Below are positions 23,311 through 35,149 of a DNA stretch of 64,000 nt, piece by piece; position 1 is the first letter of the stretch, and the number at the start of each line of letters is the position of its first letter. The notes below the pieces were generated by a model that saw nothing but the letters and a program-made list of their open reading frames with translations, was not told the DNA's origin and searched no databases. The DNA is from Tenrec ecaudatus (lineage: Eukaryota > Chordata > Mammalia > Afrosoricida > Tenrecidae): NCBI RefSeq assembly GCF_050624435.1, contig NC_134531.1:252788812-252852811 (forward strand). The letters run 5' to 3'. The translations under genes and the position numbers were made by a program.

Positions 23311-24364
23311 CAAAGTGTATATCAGAGGAGAATGAAACTTGCCCTTAGTCATAGAGTAGCTAAAGCAAACGGAAGTCATTGGATTGAATACAAAACTCTA
23401 GAGAGCAGCTCCAAGAGTCAAAGCAAATATTCTAATGAAATGTGCAAAAACCTGAAATTAGAAAACCAGAATGGAAGAACGCACTCAGAATATCTGAAAC
23501 AAAGAAAAAAATTCAAGCATCAAGTTGCAATCTTGAAAGACTCTATAGACAAAATATTGAATGATGAAGGTGCATCATGAGAGAATGAAGGAATTCACAG
23601 AAACATTGTATCAAAAAGTACTAGTAGATATTCCACCATTTCAGGAGGTAGCACATGACCAAGAGCCAATAGTGATCAAAAGAAGTTGAAGTTGAACTGA
23701 TAATATTAGCCAAATATGAGGCTCCAGGAAATTGATGGAATACCTCAATTTTTTCAAGAAACTGATGAAGAATTGCAAGCACTTACTCATCTAAGCCAGA
23801 ACATTTGAAAGATGACTACTTGGCCAACTGACTGGAAGAGATCCATATTTGTACCCATTCCAATAAAAAAGGTAACCCAACAGAAGACTCACATGATATT
23901 AGAATATCACAGATATCACAAACCGGTAAAATTTTGCTGAAGATCATCCAACAACAGTTGCAGCAGCACATTGATAGGGAACTCTCAGAGGGTCATACTG
24001 GATTCATAAGATGACATAGAACAAGGGATATCATTGCTGATGTCAGATAGATCTTGACTCAAAATAGAGAGTACCAAAGGATGTTTACTTGTATCTATGC
24101 CAAGGTATTTGACTGTGTAAATCATAACAAACTATGGATACGCTTGAGAAGAATCCCATAACACTTCAGTACACTGATGCATAATATGTACATGGATCAA
24201 GAGGCAGTTTGGTGAACAGAACTAGGGAATACCACATGATTTAAAACCAGGAAAGTTGTGCATCATGGTTTTATCTTCTCACCATAGTTTTTCAATCTAT
24301 AGGCTTGGCTAATAATAAGAGGAGTTGGATTATATGGAGAAGATTGTGGCATCACAATCGGAAG

Positions 24365-26845
24365 AAGTCTTATTAGAGCAAAAGGGGCACAGGGAAAAAG
24401 CTACTGTATGCAAACACTCCAGGGGTGAGGTCCAGTTCGAATTGTAGGGGCCTGGCCAAATCCAGGGGTACATATGGTAGCCCACCAAAATGGCGGTTGA
24501 AGGAAGAAAGGGGAAAGGAAAAAAAAAGATGTGTAATGGGGGAATAGGGCACTGACCCATCCAAGGTGAGGGTATTGTTTGTGTCTCCATAGGGAAAGAG
24601 GGACCAGATATAAGGCCAGTGCCAGATGAATGCAGTATGCCCGCAAGGAGGGTAAGCCAGTGGAGGGGCCTGAGAGTTTGGCCCCTCTACCAGCTTTGTG
24701 GACAACTGCCCCTCACCCCAGAAGAATTTATGTGAGGGGACGGCACTAAAGCTGCAGCTAGGGTAGAGGGGCATGTTCGACCAGAGCACATGGGAGCAAA
24801 TAAGGGGGAGGAAGAGAAAGTGGAGCATATCCTGGCCCATCCTGCCTGGAGGATGATATCCCCACTCTGAACAGCCAATGGACAGAGTGGACAATATGGC
24901 TGATCCCATTATGAGAAACACCGTCCCTTGAATGCCCAGGGCCCTAAGGGGGACAACACTGGAGACTCAGGTCCGGGACTGGCCCAGACTGACCTTGTGG
25001 CACTGAGGCGAACCACTAAAAGCATGTGGCAGAGCAACTGTGGGAGCAGAGCAGGGAGCCCCTGAGGGAGTGCAAAGGTCAGACTCTAGGACCAAAGCAT
25101 GGTACCCCATTGGTCCTGACTGAAGGACACGCCTAGAGATAAAAAAAACCCAGACCTTTATCTATTTACTGGGTTTTTCTCACTCATTGCCTATTTTGCT
25201 ATGACTTGATTTTTGGAGTATATTATTATCTCTACAGATCTATCTAGATAAGATAGGCTGGATGAATAGTCTGGAGGAGAAAACAAGGGGACCAATGGTT
25301 CGGGGGCAGGCGGAGGGAGAGGGGGAGGAGGGGGCAGGAAGTTGCTGCTGACCAACCCAGGGACAGGGGAGAAAAAATGATCCAAAATCAGTAACAAGGA
25401 GGGTGTGAGAGACCAGGTAGGGATTTAGCAAGAGCAAGGTAAGAGAGAAATTACTGAAAACCAAATGAAGGCTGAGCATAATAGTGAGACAAGAGGAAAG
25501 TAAAAGGAAATAGAGGAAAGAACTAGATGATAAAGAGTATTTATAGAGGTCCAAAGACTGGAATATACACATGTAAATATATTTATATGAGTGTGGGGAA
25601 ACAGATCTATGTGCATATATTTGTAGGTTTAGTATTAAAGCAGCAGATAGACATTGGGCCTCCATTCAGGGACTTAATGTAAGAACACTTTGTTCTATTA
25701 AATTGAATTTCTAGGACGCACACCTTCCCGACACAATTGCTGAAGAAAAATGTGTGCATAAGCAAATGTGGTGAAGAAAGCTGACAGTGCATGGCTATCA
25801 AAAGATATAGGGTCTGGGATCTTAAAGGCTTGAAGATAAACCAGTGGACATCTAACTGAGAAGCATCAAACCCCACATGGAAGAAGCACACAAGCTTATC
25901 TGACCACAAGGTACAGAAGGGACCAGTTACCAGATATGAAAGAACTAAAAATCATATCAATGGGTGCCCACCTCCCTAATACGATCAATGAAAACAAACG
26001 TGTGCACAAGCAAATGTGGTGAAGAAAGCTGATGTTGTCCAGCTATGAAAAGATATAGAATCTGGGGTCTTAAAAGCTAAAAGATAAAAAGTGGCCATCT
26101 AGCTTAGAAGCAGCAAAGCCCACATGGAAGTTACACCGCAGCCTGTGCGACCACGAGCTGTCAAAGGAATCAGGTATCAAGCATCAAGGAACAAAAAATC
26201 ATGTCATTGAAAATGTGGGTGAGTGCAGATTAGAGACTCAAAGCCCATTGGTAGCCAACTGGACACCCCTTACTGAAGGGTTGTGGGAAGGAGATGAACC
26301 AGTCAGGGTGCAGAGTAGCAACGATGAAACATATAACCTTCCTCTCATTCTTAAATGCTTCCTTCCCCCCAGTATTATGATTCCAATTCTACCCTACAAA
26401 TCTGGCTAGGCCAGAGGATGTACATAAGTACAGATAGCAACTGGAAACACAGGGAATCCAGGTCAGATGACTCTTTCAGGACCAGTGGTGAGAGTGGCAA
26501 TGCCTGGAGGGTGGAGAAATGTGGGGTACAAAGGGGGAACTGATTACAATAATTTACATAAAGCCACCTCCCTGGGGGAGGGACAGCAGAGAAGATGGCA
26601 GGTGGCGATATCAGACAGTGTAATATATGACAAAATAATAATTATTTATGAATTAAGAAGGGTTCATGAGGTAGGGGGAGTGGGGAGAGAGGTGGAAAAA
26701 GAGCAGCAGATATTAAGGGCTCAAATAGAAGGCAAATGTTTTGAGAATGATGATGGGAATAAATGTAAATATGTTCTTGACACAATGGATGGATGTATGG
26801 ATTGTGATAAGAATTGTATGAGCCCCCAATAAAATGATAAAAACC
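24365..26845 (+). mobile_element. L1, 5'-truncated to its ~2.5-kb 3' UTR, inside RTE
   Basis: Begins near the ORF2/3'-UTR junction (AGGGAAAAAGCTACTGTATG) and runs to CCCCCAATAAAATGATAAAA. It contains the ~240-bp UTR unit twice (about 25735-25960 and 25980-26200), as in the L1 at 44283-48836. Open frames on its minus strand, such as the 182-codon one at 24373-24921, are chance frames in UTR sequence. Confidence 0.9.
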
Positions 26846-27186
26846 CCTGTGATATGCAAATAACAATTTTGCTTGCTAAAATGAATAGAATTTGAAGCAT
26901 TTGATGAGGAAGGTCAAGAATTGCAGCTTTCAGTATGGATTGTGACTCAATGTAAAAAATTTAAAATTCTCAGGCTGGGCCAACATCCTGATAAATGAAA
27001 AAGTTTGAAATTGTCAAGGATTTATCTTGTTTGAATCTATAATCAATGCTCACAGTAACAGTAATTCTTTCTACAGAAGACCTCTTTAAAATGTTGAAAG
27101 CAAGGACATTACTTTGAAGACTAAGGTACACTTGACCAAGTCATGATATTTTCAATTGCCTCACAGGCATGTAGAAATTAAACATT

Positions 27187-27347
27187 AAGGAGGGAGGGGG
27201 AAAAAGAGCAGCAGATATTAAGGGCTCAAGTAGAAGGCAAAACGTTTTGTGAATGATGATGGCAACAAATGTACATATGTCCTCAACTCAATAGATGTAT
27301 GTATGGATTGTGATAATTGTAAGATCCCCCAATAAAATGATTTTAAA
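27187..27347 (+). mobile_element. L1 3' end inside RTE
   Basis: L1 tail with the AATGATGATGGCAACAAATG and CCCCCAATAAAATGATTTT blocks, bracketed by AAATTAAAC on both sides (about 27177 and 27348), a probable target duplication. Confidence 0.85.
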
Positions 27348-27735
27348 AATTAAACCTGAATAAAGAAGATTGAAGAAGTGTTGGTGCATTTGGATGGTGG
27401 TGCTGGAGAAGATAATAAAAGTGCCATGGACTGCGAAAGACAAACCGATCTTTTTAGAAAGTAGCAAGGTCAGAGTGCTCATTGCAGCCAAGGATGGCAA
27501 GACTTTGTCTTACATATTTTAGACATGTTGTCAGGAGAGACCAGTTCTTGGAGAAGAGCATCATGCTTGGTAAAGTGGAGGCCAGCGTAAAGGGGAAGGT
27601 CTCCAGGGAGAGGGATTTACACAGTGACCACCACAATAAACTCAAGCATTGAAACAATTGTGAGGATGGTGCATGGCCAAGCAGTGCTTCATTCTCTTGG
27701 GTGTTAGGTCGCTAAAATTCAGAATTGACTCAATG

Positions 27736-27954
27736 GTACCTAACAACAACTAATCTAGATACAACATTATTCATCATATAATACAACTTTTCTGATCACT
27801 TCCTCAGCAGACTGATAAAACTATATTGATGAGAATATACTCCGGCAAATAGTTAGTCTCAGAAACTAACAGGAGATCCTATTAGTCACAATTGACTTGA
27901 TTGCAGTGATTTTGAGATATATGCATGTATACTTTCTGTTCCTTAAAGATATTG
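27736..27954. other. Unassigned spacer
   Basis: No recognised content between the RTE tail and the next L1 fragment. Confidence 0.4.
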
Positions 27955-28270
27955 CTGCACAAAGGACATAGGGCCCCCACTCAAGTACATCCTCATATAA
28001 GAATACTTTCTTCTATTAAATTGGCATTCTATGATGCTCACCTTCCCGACACAACCGCTGAAGTCAAAGCGGGTTAATAAGCAAATGTGGTGAAGAAAGC
28101 TGATGGTGCCTCGCTCTCAAAAGATACGGTCTGTGGTCTTAAAGGCTTAAAGGTAAACATGTTTTGAGAATGATAATGGCAAAAAAACATACAAATGTGC
28201 TTGACACAATGGATGGATGTATGGATTGTGATGAGTTGTATGAGCCCCCTAAAATGATTATTAAAAAAAA
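27955..28270 (+). mobile_element. L1 3'-UTR fragment with internal deletion
   Basis: Runs from the ATTAAATTGGCATTCTATGA block through TTAAAGGCTTAAAGGTAAAC, then jumps at about 28158 to GTTTTGAGAATGATAATGGC and the L1 end. About 900-1000 bases of UTR present in the longer copies are missing. Confidence 0.85.
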
Positions 28271-28275
28271 GTAGA

Positions 28276-28736
28276 AGATGATGATGCTGATGATTATCTT
28301 TGTTGTGCTTTTGCAAAGACTGCCCTGAGAATTTCTGATCTGGTGAGAAAGAAGTTATCTCAACTTTCTCACTGACAATGGCTTTTCAAGAATACTGTTG
28401 CAAAATATGGCAATGTAGGTTACTGTTGTTATATTAAGAGTGCTACGGATGCTACACCATGCTTCAAGACAAGATTTCTTTTATTTATAATTAGAAAGAA
28501 ATATTTCACAATATATAAATACATAATATTTTTGTAATTAATCATGATGCTTTAATGATGTTCAATTTTTTACCATGAAAATACATCCTGTATATCAGAT
28601 ATTTACATTTTAGTTCATAACAGTAGCAAAATTACAGTTATGAAGTAGCAATGAAAATAATTTTATGGTTGGGGGTCACCACAGCATGAGGAACTGTATT
28701 AATGCATCGCAGCATTAGGAAGGTTGAGAACCACTT
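28276..28736 (+). mobile_element. SPIN-family hAT transposon, 3' portion with transposase C-terminus
   Basis: The right end (AACAGTAGCAAAATTACAGT, TTTTATGGTTGGGGGTCACC, AGGTTGAGAACCACTT) is the same as in the SPIN element at 9812-9994. It is followed by CTCTAGAG (28737-28744), which matches the hAT target consensus. The frame at 28292-28375 ends ...ISDLVRKKLSQLSH-stop, the kind of C-terminus seen in hAT transposases, so this looks like the 3' end of a coding copy. The left part is missing; an L1 tail abuts it. Confidence 0.75.
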
Positions 28737-28744
28737 CTCTAGAG

Positions 28745-29755
28745 TTCAGACCACGCAGGCTACTACTTTCAAGTGTCATCTATTCAATTCTGATTCCAAA
28801 TGTAAAACATTCGGAAGCGTTGCTGGGTCTGACTTCACAGATCTAGCATACTACCGTATAATGTGAAGCAGGTGATTCAACCTCATGGTCACTCCGTTGT
28901 CTCATTGGTAAGATGAGGATGATAACTCTCCCCTGCCCATAGGAACATGGAGAGAGTTAAATGAGGCCATGGTTATGTACAGTTTTGCATAGGGCAGACA
29001 GATAATAATTATCCAAGTGACTTTAGTGATGTTGATGGTTGAAGGTGACAATTGTGGAGTCTGTCATGACTTAGATCAAGAGACTTGACTTATTGGAGGG
29101 ATGGACATATATGAACATCTGAGGAGCTCAGATATTGAAGACCCCCACTCACTGTTTATGACAGCCACCTTACATGAACTCAGGAGGAAATAAAAGTTTA
29201 TAAAGGGAAAATAAGTCGCTTCGTCCCTAACATCTCCACTCCCATTCTGGATTCTCTCTCCTCATGGTCCTTCTGCAGATTCTTCAGTTTCCTAGGCTGT
29301 GACAGATTTTATTTACCAAAGATGGCCATAGCTCCTCCCACAGGTGCTCTTATTACAGTGTGATGTTGACACTTCTCCATCAAGCTATGTGTCTGTTTCC
29401 ACTTTCTTATCGTGAATTCCAAACCTGCATCATGAAAATGCGGAGCTCCCTTGAATTCAGTGGCCATGCTGTAAGGTGACTCAGGCCACAAGGGAAGATG
29501 GCCTTTTGACAAATTGATATGCCATCTGGCAGCTACCATTAATGCCAGTCATGGACACTGACCAGGGCTGGGCTAAAAATCAGTGAGGTGGTGAGTCAAT
29601 GAAATATATGAGAGGAAATGAAAAGTGTTGCTCCAAAATCATGCCAACTTTATTAATCAAGACTATCACAATGTAAGGCTCTGTTTCCTCAACAGATCCA
29701 TCTAAGCCTTCACTCCTCTGAAAGTAAAATTTTCTTCTTTTGAACCCTTTGCTCT
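28745..29755. other. No recognised gene
   Basis: A stretch near 29310-29560 looks like an old mammalian repeat, but I could not name it. Confidence 0.35.
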
Positions 29756-29756
29756 G

Positions 29757-29947
29757 GGAGCCCTGGTGTCATCATGGTTATGACTTGGGATGCTAATCAA
29801 AAGGTCAACAGTTCAAAACCACTAGTCACTGAGGGAGAATGATGGGAGTTTCTATTTCGGCAGAGTTACCCTGTAGGAAACTTACAGGGACAGCTGTATC
29901 CTGTCCTGTAGACCTCCTATAAGGTGGCATCAACTCCAAAGCATTGC
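29757..29947 (+). repeat. AfroSINE
   Basis: Plus-strand copy: GGGAGCCCTGGTGTCATCAT at the 5' end, then AAAGGTCAACAGTTCAAAAC and CTGTATCCTGTCCTGTAGAC blocks. Confidence 0.9.
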
Positions 29948-30650
29948 ATTTAGTTATTGTATTTAATGCTTCCATGAAGAATTTTTCAATCTTCAGTGGA
30001 GTGCACATCAAAATGGCAATTTTGACATCCTTGAGTGTCTCAGATCATGCTCTTTTTCAAGGTTTTTTGAATTTGGGGAATGGAAGATGTCTGAAGGAGA
30101 AAAATCCATTCTGTGGAGTGGGTGCTTTATGGTTTCCTAATGAAGTTCTCAAAGGACAGCTCTTGCTACACTTGAGGAATGGGCAGGTGTAATATTGTGA
30201 TTGGAAACTTTCCTTGGTACAACTTTCCTGGTCTTTTTCTCCTCAAGGCAGTTTCAGTGTTTTGGTTTCTTAAAAATGTTTCATTATAAGCTCCTGATAT
30301 CATCCTGTGTGTTTTGAGAACATCTATCATGATAACTCCACTGCAATGACCTAAAGCAGCCAGAATTGAACGAGCCAGCAGATATTTAACACTCTAGAAA
30401 GGGTAATTCCAAAATACTCCTTCGTGTTTATGCCTAAAGTGTACACTACCAATAGTAAAAAAAGTATATTTCTGAGATAGCTTATTTCGAGCCATCCACT
30501 GATAGCAGAGACATTTTAAAACACATTTCTGTCTCACAAACGTGCAAAAATCTATGTATAAATGAACTTACTATAATGTGAGTGTGTATGTGTGTGTAAC
30601 TTATTTCAATGAAATGACTCAAAAATAACGGAGAATAAACAGTCCCAAAT
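29948..30650. other. Unassigned; possibly an old transposase remnant
   Basis: The minus strand around 29944-30190 has a weak mariner-like flavour (FPKFKKP), but nothing conclusive. No gene recognised. Confidence 0.25.
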
Positions 30651-30654
30651 CTTC

Positions 30655-30865
30655 CTCTTGGCTCACGTGGTTGCAGGGCTGACAGACTCACAATCTGTAG
30701 GTCAGACAGAACACTCCTGGTTCACATCCCCAGATCTAAGAGTCAGCATGTGGGGAGTGAGCTCCCGGTGAGAGTGAGCCTTGCAAGAACATCCAGTTAG
30801 GTGCTGCAGGTGGACCACTGCAGCAAGGAGACTGTTGGCTCATTTCAGACCTCATCATGGAAGTG
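30655..30865 (+). repeat. Possible tRNA-derived SINE of another type
   Basis: TGGTTGCAGGGCTGACAGAC and GGTTCACATCCCC could be diverged A and B boxes about 50 bases apart, followed by a ~130-bp body. No second copy in this window. Confidence 0.3.
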
Positions 30866-31119
30866 ATGACATTCTATCATAGAGAATTATGTTGATTATA
30901 TTATATTGCATTATGGAAGAGCAACCAGCCCGGTGTCTGGCAAACTACTGAGAATCATAACCTAGCAAAATTGATATATAACATTGACCATAACAGGTAC
31001 CACAAAGCATTTGAGATGGCTCTGCCATCAGATTTCACCTGCATCAGGCATCCCTAGGGAAAACTGACTAGTGATGACAGCATTTAACCCCCAAACCATG
31101 AAAGGTACTCATAACTCAA

Positions 31120-31322
31120 ACACCAAACTTACTGCCTTCTAGTCGATTCTGACTCATCATAGCAACACTATAGGACTAGGTAGAACTGCGTCTGTGGGTT
31201 TCTAAGACCTGTAACTCTGTATGGGATCAAAAGCCCTTTTCTTCTCCTGCACAGGGGATAGCAGTTTCAAACTGCTGACCTTGCAGTTAGCAGGCACAAC
31301 CACTATGCAACCATGGCTACAA
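31120..31322 (-). repeat. AfroSINE
   Basis: Minus-strand copy: TAGTCGATTCTGACTCATCA, CTGTGGGTTTCTAAGACC and AACTGCTGACCTTGCAGTTA blocks. Well preserved. Confidence 0.92.
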
Positions 31323-32030
31323 GGAGAGATACAGTGGTTGTTATTGTCTTAAGGTGTAAACTCATTAAGCAAGAGATAAATGGGTTACAAATCATAGTGA
31401 AAAGATAACACTTCTACAATGCCCTCATCCATCCTACATTTGTAAATATCTTTTAGAATCTGAATGGATCACGTTGGGTGTACCGTACCTCCCATTAAGA
31501 TTTGCTATGGTGTGTTGCCAGATGGGTATGATCAAGTCCTTCTTTCTATCTGTTCTTGGTGACTATTTTCTGCCTTTTTCCAATAATTTTATCATTCTTT
31601 GCATGCAATCATTAGTACATCTTCTTTAGGTCCTGTCTTTGCATATTTGGTAATATTCTGTCTTCCCACCTAATGAACTATAACCACATTCAGCATTTTC
31701 TTTTTATATCTAATATTTCTTCTTTACTAAGGGTTCCTCCCTGCCACCCCAACCCCTGATTGTATTTTTCATGGCAATTCTGGAACACTTCAACTCCCAG
31801 GGCTCTCCTAAGGTGAACCCATGGTGCCCAGGAGGTTCTATGCCTGATTTTGCTTTGACCCAATATCTCTTTCCCTTCCCTTCTATAAAAGTCTATCCCA
31901 AATGCATTTTCTAATAAGTGTTATACACTGTACCTGCTATATCAGAGTCTGTTTTCTATGGAATTCAATGCTTGCTAATTAGTTTTGAGATAGGTTTAGC
32001 CATGAGGAGAAGAAACTGATATGGCCCTTA
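31323..32030. other. No recognisable feature
   Basis: Nothing recognised. Confidence 0.4.
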
Positions 32031-32034
32031 GACT

Positions 32035-32205
32035 GGATTTGACCACTGGGTTTGACTGTGGGCTAGGTGCTAAGTTGCAGTTCAAACCCACCAGCTACTC
32101 TGAGGGAGAGAGATGACACTCTTTGTTCCCATAAAGACTTACAGACTTGGAAACCCTATATAGGCTTACTATAAGTTGGAATCAACTAGGTGGCAGTGTG
32201 TAGAA
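32035..32205 (+). repeat. AfroSINE
   Basis: Plus-strand copy: TTCAAACCCACCAGCTACTC, AGACTTACAGACTTGGAAAC and TTGGAATCAACTAGGTGGCA blocks. Confidence 0.85.
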
Positions 32206-32219
32206 AGAGAGATGAAGGA

Positions 32220-32408
32220 TCTCTGATATTTTAGTGGCTTAAGTGTTGGACTGCTGACCACAAAAAGAGGAGTTGAAGTTCACTAGACTCTAGAGGAGAA
32301 CGTTGAGACTGTCTGCTACTCTAAATATTCCGTTTCAGAAACCTTTTGGAATAGTAGCCTTCTACTGTCACACTGAGTTTGGATTGACTCAACAGCAGTA
32401 AGTTTGCT
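32220..32408 (+). repeat. AfroSINE
   Basis: Second tandem plus-strand copy, more diverged: GTTGGACTGCTGACCACAAA and TTGGATTGACTCAACAGCAG blocks. Confidence 0.75.
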
Positions 32409-32554
32409 TTGGGAAAGAAAGATCAGTGAGTCAACATCTGAAATTCTGAAGAAGACTGTGAGCACGTACTGAGGAGCAGAAGGCGGTAGACTGGCTCACA
32501 GGAAAGCTTAGTTAGATTCTGCCCATGAATAGAAGTCCTTGCACAGTATAACCA

Positions 32555-32720
32555 GTGAATATACATGGCTGCTAACTGAAAGATTGGAGGTTGACATTCA
32601 TCCAGAGATGCCTCAGAAGAAAGACCTGGCGTTTAAATCCCCCAAAATCAGCTATTGAAAATCACAGTTTTGCTCTGATAAACGGAGTTGCTGTGAGTTG
32701 GAATAACCTGATGGCAACAT
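32555..32720 (+). repeat. AfroSINE-like, diverged
   Basis: Third plus-strand copy in the series: GAAAGACCTGGCGTTTAAAT and GTTGGAATAACCTGATGGCA blocks of the variant with a GACCTGGTGATC-type body. Confidence 0.6.
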
Positions 32721-32892
32721 ATTTGTTTTTTAAGGAAAACCCAGATGTGGACTTTAATGATATTTTAAAATGAATTTTTATTCCTGAGTTGAAATTAAAA
32801 TTTACTTATAAAGTTTGTAAGCTTTCCCACATTTACAATAACCTTGCTCCATTATTTTAAGTTATATTTTAAAGACCATCAAATTTCTTTTT

Positions 32893-33045
32893 TGTCTAAC
32901 AGTTTTATTGGCACATGATTCACATATCATACAATTCATTAGTTCAATCACATCAAGAAGAGTTGTAAAAAGATCACCAGGATTAGTTTTACAACAGTTT
33001 TCTTCACTCTCGCGCTCACTCTTATTAGCTCTCCATTTCAGACAA
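32893..33045 (-). mobile_element. Old L1 3' end, minus strand
   Basis: ACAGTTTTATTGGCACATGA starts an L1 terminus; AGTTCAATCACATCAAGAAG is shared with 19493-19515. Confidence 0.6.
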
Positions 33046-33544
33046 CCCATTGTAGAGTTTGGTCTGCTGGCTCCCCTGTCTTGCTCTTTCTCTGTGAATT
33101 CCCCAGTGGGTTCTTTGACTTCCTTTTCTGTAGGGCACACTGGAGCAGTTCTGCTTTGCACACATGGGCTGCTGTAAGTCAGCACTGACAACTAGCAACA
33201 GCAACAGAGGAAATCAGTAAGTTTCTTCATTTAGTGAATACCTTTTGTGAGTTTCTCCACTTGGTGAATACATTTTGTGATCTCCTAAATGGCTAGAATG
33301 CTATCCATGGCAATTGTTTATTTAGCAGAAATTCTTTGATTTCTTCTCTTTACTCTTGGGATGAGCATAGACTGGGTGTTAAACATGGACATAGACACTG
33401 GAACTGATGGTGACATGAAGAGATAACAATATATCTCCTTCAAAGAAGATTTTTAGTGTCATGATATGAGGGGAGTGTCTATAAAATTAGTTGCCACCAA
33501 AGGAGGTTGGAGGTGAAATCATGTAGATTCTATCAAGAGGGTTT

Positions 33545-33785
33545 AAATTCGAAATAAGATATTGGTTGTTGAGTGGTACACTTCTTGCATGGGTTTGATT
33601 TCCAGTCAATGAACCTCATGTACATCCACCAGGCATCTAAGATGGAGGATTTCAGGTTGCTATCATGCTGTGCAGTTTTAGTGAAATGTCCAGACTTAAG
33701 CAGACCAAGGAAAACCTGATGATCTACTGTAAAAAATAAGCCAATTCAAAGCTTATGGAACACCACCGGCTAATCCTTAACCCAT
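33545..33785 (+). repeat. Possible AfroSINE variant
   Basis: GAAAACCTGATGATCTACTG at about 33710 is the only block that resembles the SINE variant near 32620. Weak. Confidence 0.3.
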
Positions 33786-34281
33786 TGTTAGTCCAGGTAG
33801 ACTAGAGAAACAAATCCAGAGAAACTCATATGTGTTTAATTGAGAGTTTTATATCAAAGAGTAATTGTATATTAAGGAAACATCCCAGCCCAGTCCAGAT
33901 CAAATCCATAAGGCTGTTATTAGCTCATGTGTCTGATACAAGTCTATAAAGTCCTCTTGACTCACGCAACACAGACAATGATGCCAAATGCTGGAAGATC
34001 ACAGGCATGTGCATGGAAAATCTTGTGGATCCAGTGGTGGTGAAAGCCTCTGCAGGGTTCTGGCTGCCATCAGCATGGCTCCCTGTGGCTCATCATCAAG
34101 AATATGAAGCGGAGAGAGTGGGTCCTGCCTCCAGGGAGGAAGAGTAGAATCCTCATGAGAATCCTCATGAGAAGACCACTCCCAGAAAGAGCTCTCACCA
34201 GATTGTGACCTGATTGACAGGCTAGACTCTAACCTTTCTCCCTTACTTATCAAGTTAACACGAAATTGGGTACCTACCACA
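33786..34281 (-). mobile_element. Solo LTR, ERVL-type, complete with target duplication
   Basis: Minus-strand LTR reading TGTGGTAGGTACCC at its 5' end and CTGGACTAACA at its 3' end. Bounded by a perfect 5-bp duplication CCCAT (33781-33785 and 34282-34286). Same family as 22331-22893 and 51319-51872. Confidence 0.88.
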
Positions 34282-34514
34282 CCCATCACAGGGATAGTAC
34301 AGAACTCATCATGAATGAAATAACACAAGGGTAGCCAACAAAAAATAAAGAATAATAGCATGGAACGTTTTAGCTTAATTAGATTGAACTAGACTTGGTT
34401 TCCTATTGAATCAAGTTGAATGAATATTTTTCATCCAAGAGGCAGAGAATCAGAAACATTGTACTTGTATGGCATTCTCACTTTTTCTACGAATATGACT
34501 TTTAAGAAATGCAG

Positions 34515-34587
34515 TTGACATCAAGTTGATTCTTACTTCACTGATCCCATGTGTTTCAGGGTAGAAGTGTGCTCCATCAAGTTTCTG
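34515..34587 (-). repeat. AfroSINE fragment
   Basis: About 70 bases: GACATCAAGTTGATTCTTAC and GTGTGCTCCATCAAGTTTCT. Confidence 0.5.
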
Positions 34588-35112
34588 TGTTATATTGGGT
34601 TTTCTAGAGAAATAAAATTTGTGGAATATATATGATATATTATGTAAATACTATATAATAAATATTATTACATAAAGAATATAAATATCAAATATATATG
34701 TTACAGCAATTTATATCAAAGGAGAAATTCATATCAAGTAAGTTATCCACATAGCCACACAAGTTTGTGGACAGATGTGAACTTGGGGCATTTCCTGATT
34801 CACACAAATGCTGTCACTGGCCAACCAGGAAGTTGGAGGATAAAGCAGGAAGTGGGAAGACCACAGGCTGGTGTAGACAATGTCAATTGGGTTCAAGGCA
34901 GGCTTTGTTCACTTTTGAACCTTAGCACTTAGAGCAGTGCATGCATGGGATGCTTACCTCTGACACAAGGAACCAGATACTGGATCCAGGCCATAATGAG
35001 GATGAAGAGAGAAATCTAGTTCTCCACAGTCTATTTTAGATATGAAATAGGCCACACCCCAAGGAGGCATTGTCAGGCTAGGACTTGCACCTTATGGGAG
35101 AGGTGTTACTGT
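34588..35112 (-). mobile_element. LTR fossil, ERVL-like, minus strand
   Basis: The 3' end resembles the previous LTR family (TTCTAGAGAAATAAAATTTG), but the body differs. The far boundary is estimated. It contains an AT-rich expansion at 34625-34700. Confidence 0.5.
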
Positions 35113-35149
35113 TCCACTACTGAGAATCGCAGGGCAGGCCACTTGACCG

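Larger units (their letters stand above)
21655..27735 (+). mobile_element. RTE (BovB-like) LINE, long copy split by several insertions
   Basis: In order: apurinic endonuclease part (21900-22330: GNWNENV-like, SPDG, FDYI and LKPDQELL remnants); reverse transcriptase part (23310-24364: WKRSIFVPIP, HTGFIR, RDIIADVR and VFDCVNHNKLW remnants of the BovB-like fingers and palm); C-terminal part and 3' tail (26846-27735, ending CGCTAAAATTCAGAATTGAC then CTAACAACAAC). It is interrupted by an LTR (22331-22893), L1 tails (22967-23175 and 23195-23310), a 2.5-kb L1 (24365-26845) and an L1 tail (27187-27347). Many stops and frameshifts; inactive. Without insertions it would be about 3 kb, close to full length for an RTE. 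Confidence 0.85.

Noticed and set aside
24373-24921. 182-codon minus-strand open frame
   Set aside because: It lies antisense in the L1 3' UTR, is proline-rich and low-complexity, and matches no family. Chance frame.
29944-30192. Weak mariner-like similarity on the minus strand
   Set aside because: Only one short block fits; no terminal repeats or second block found.
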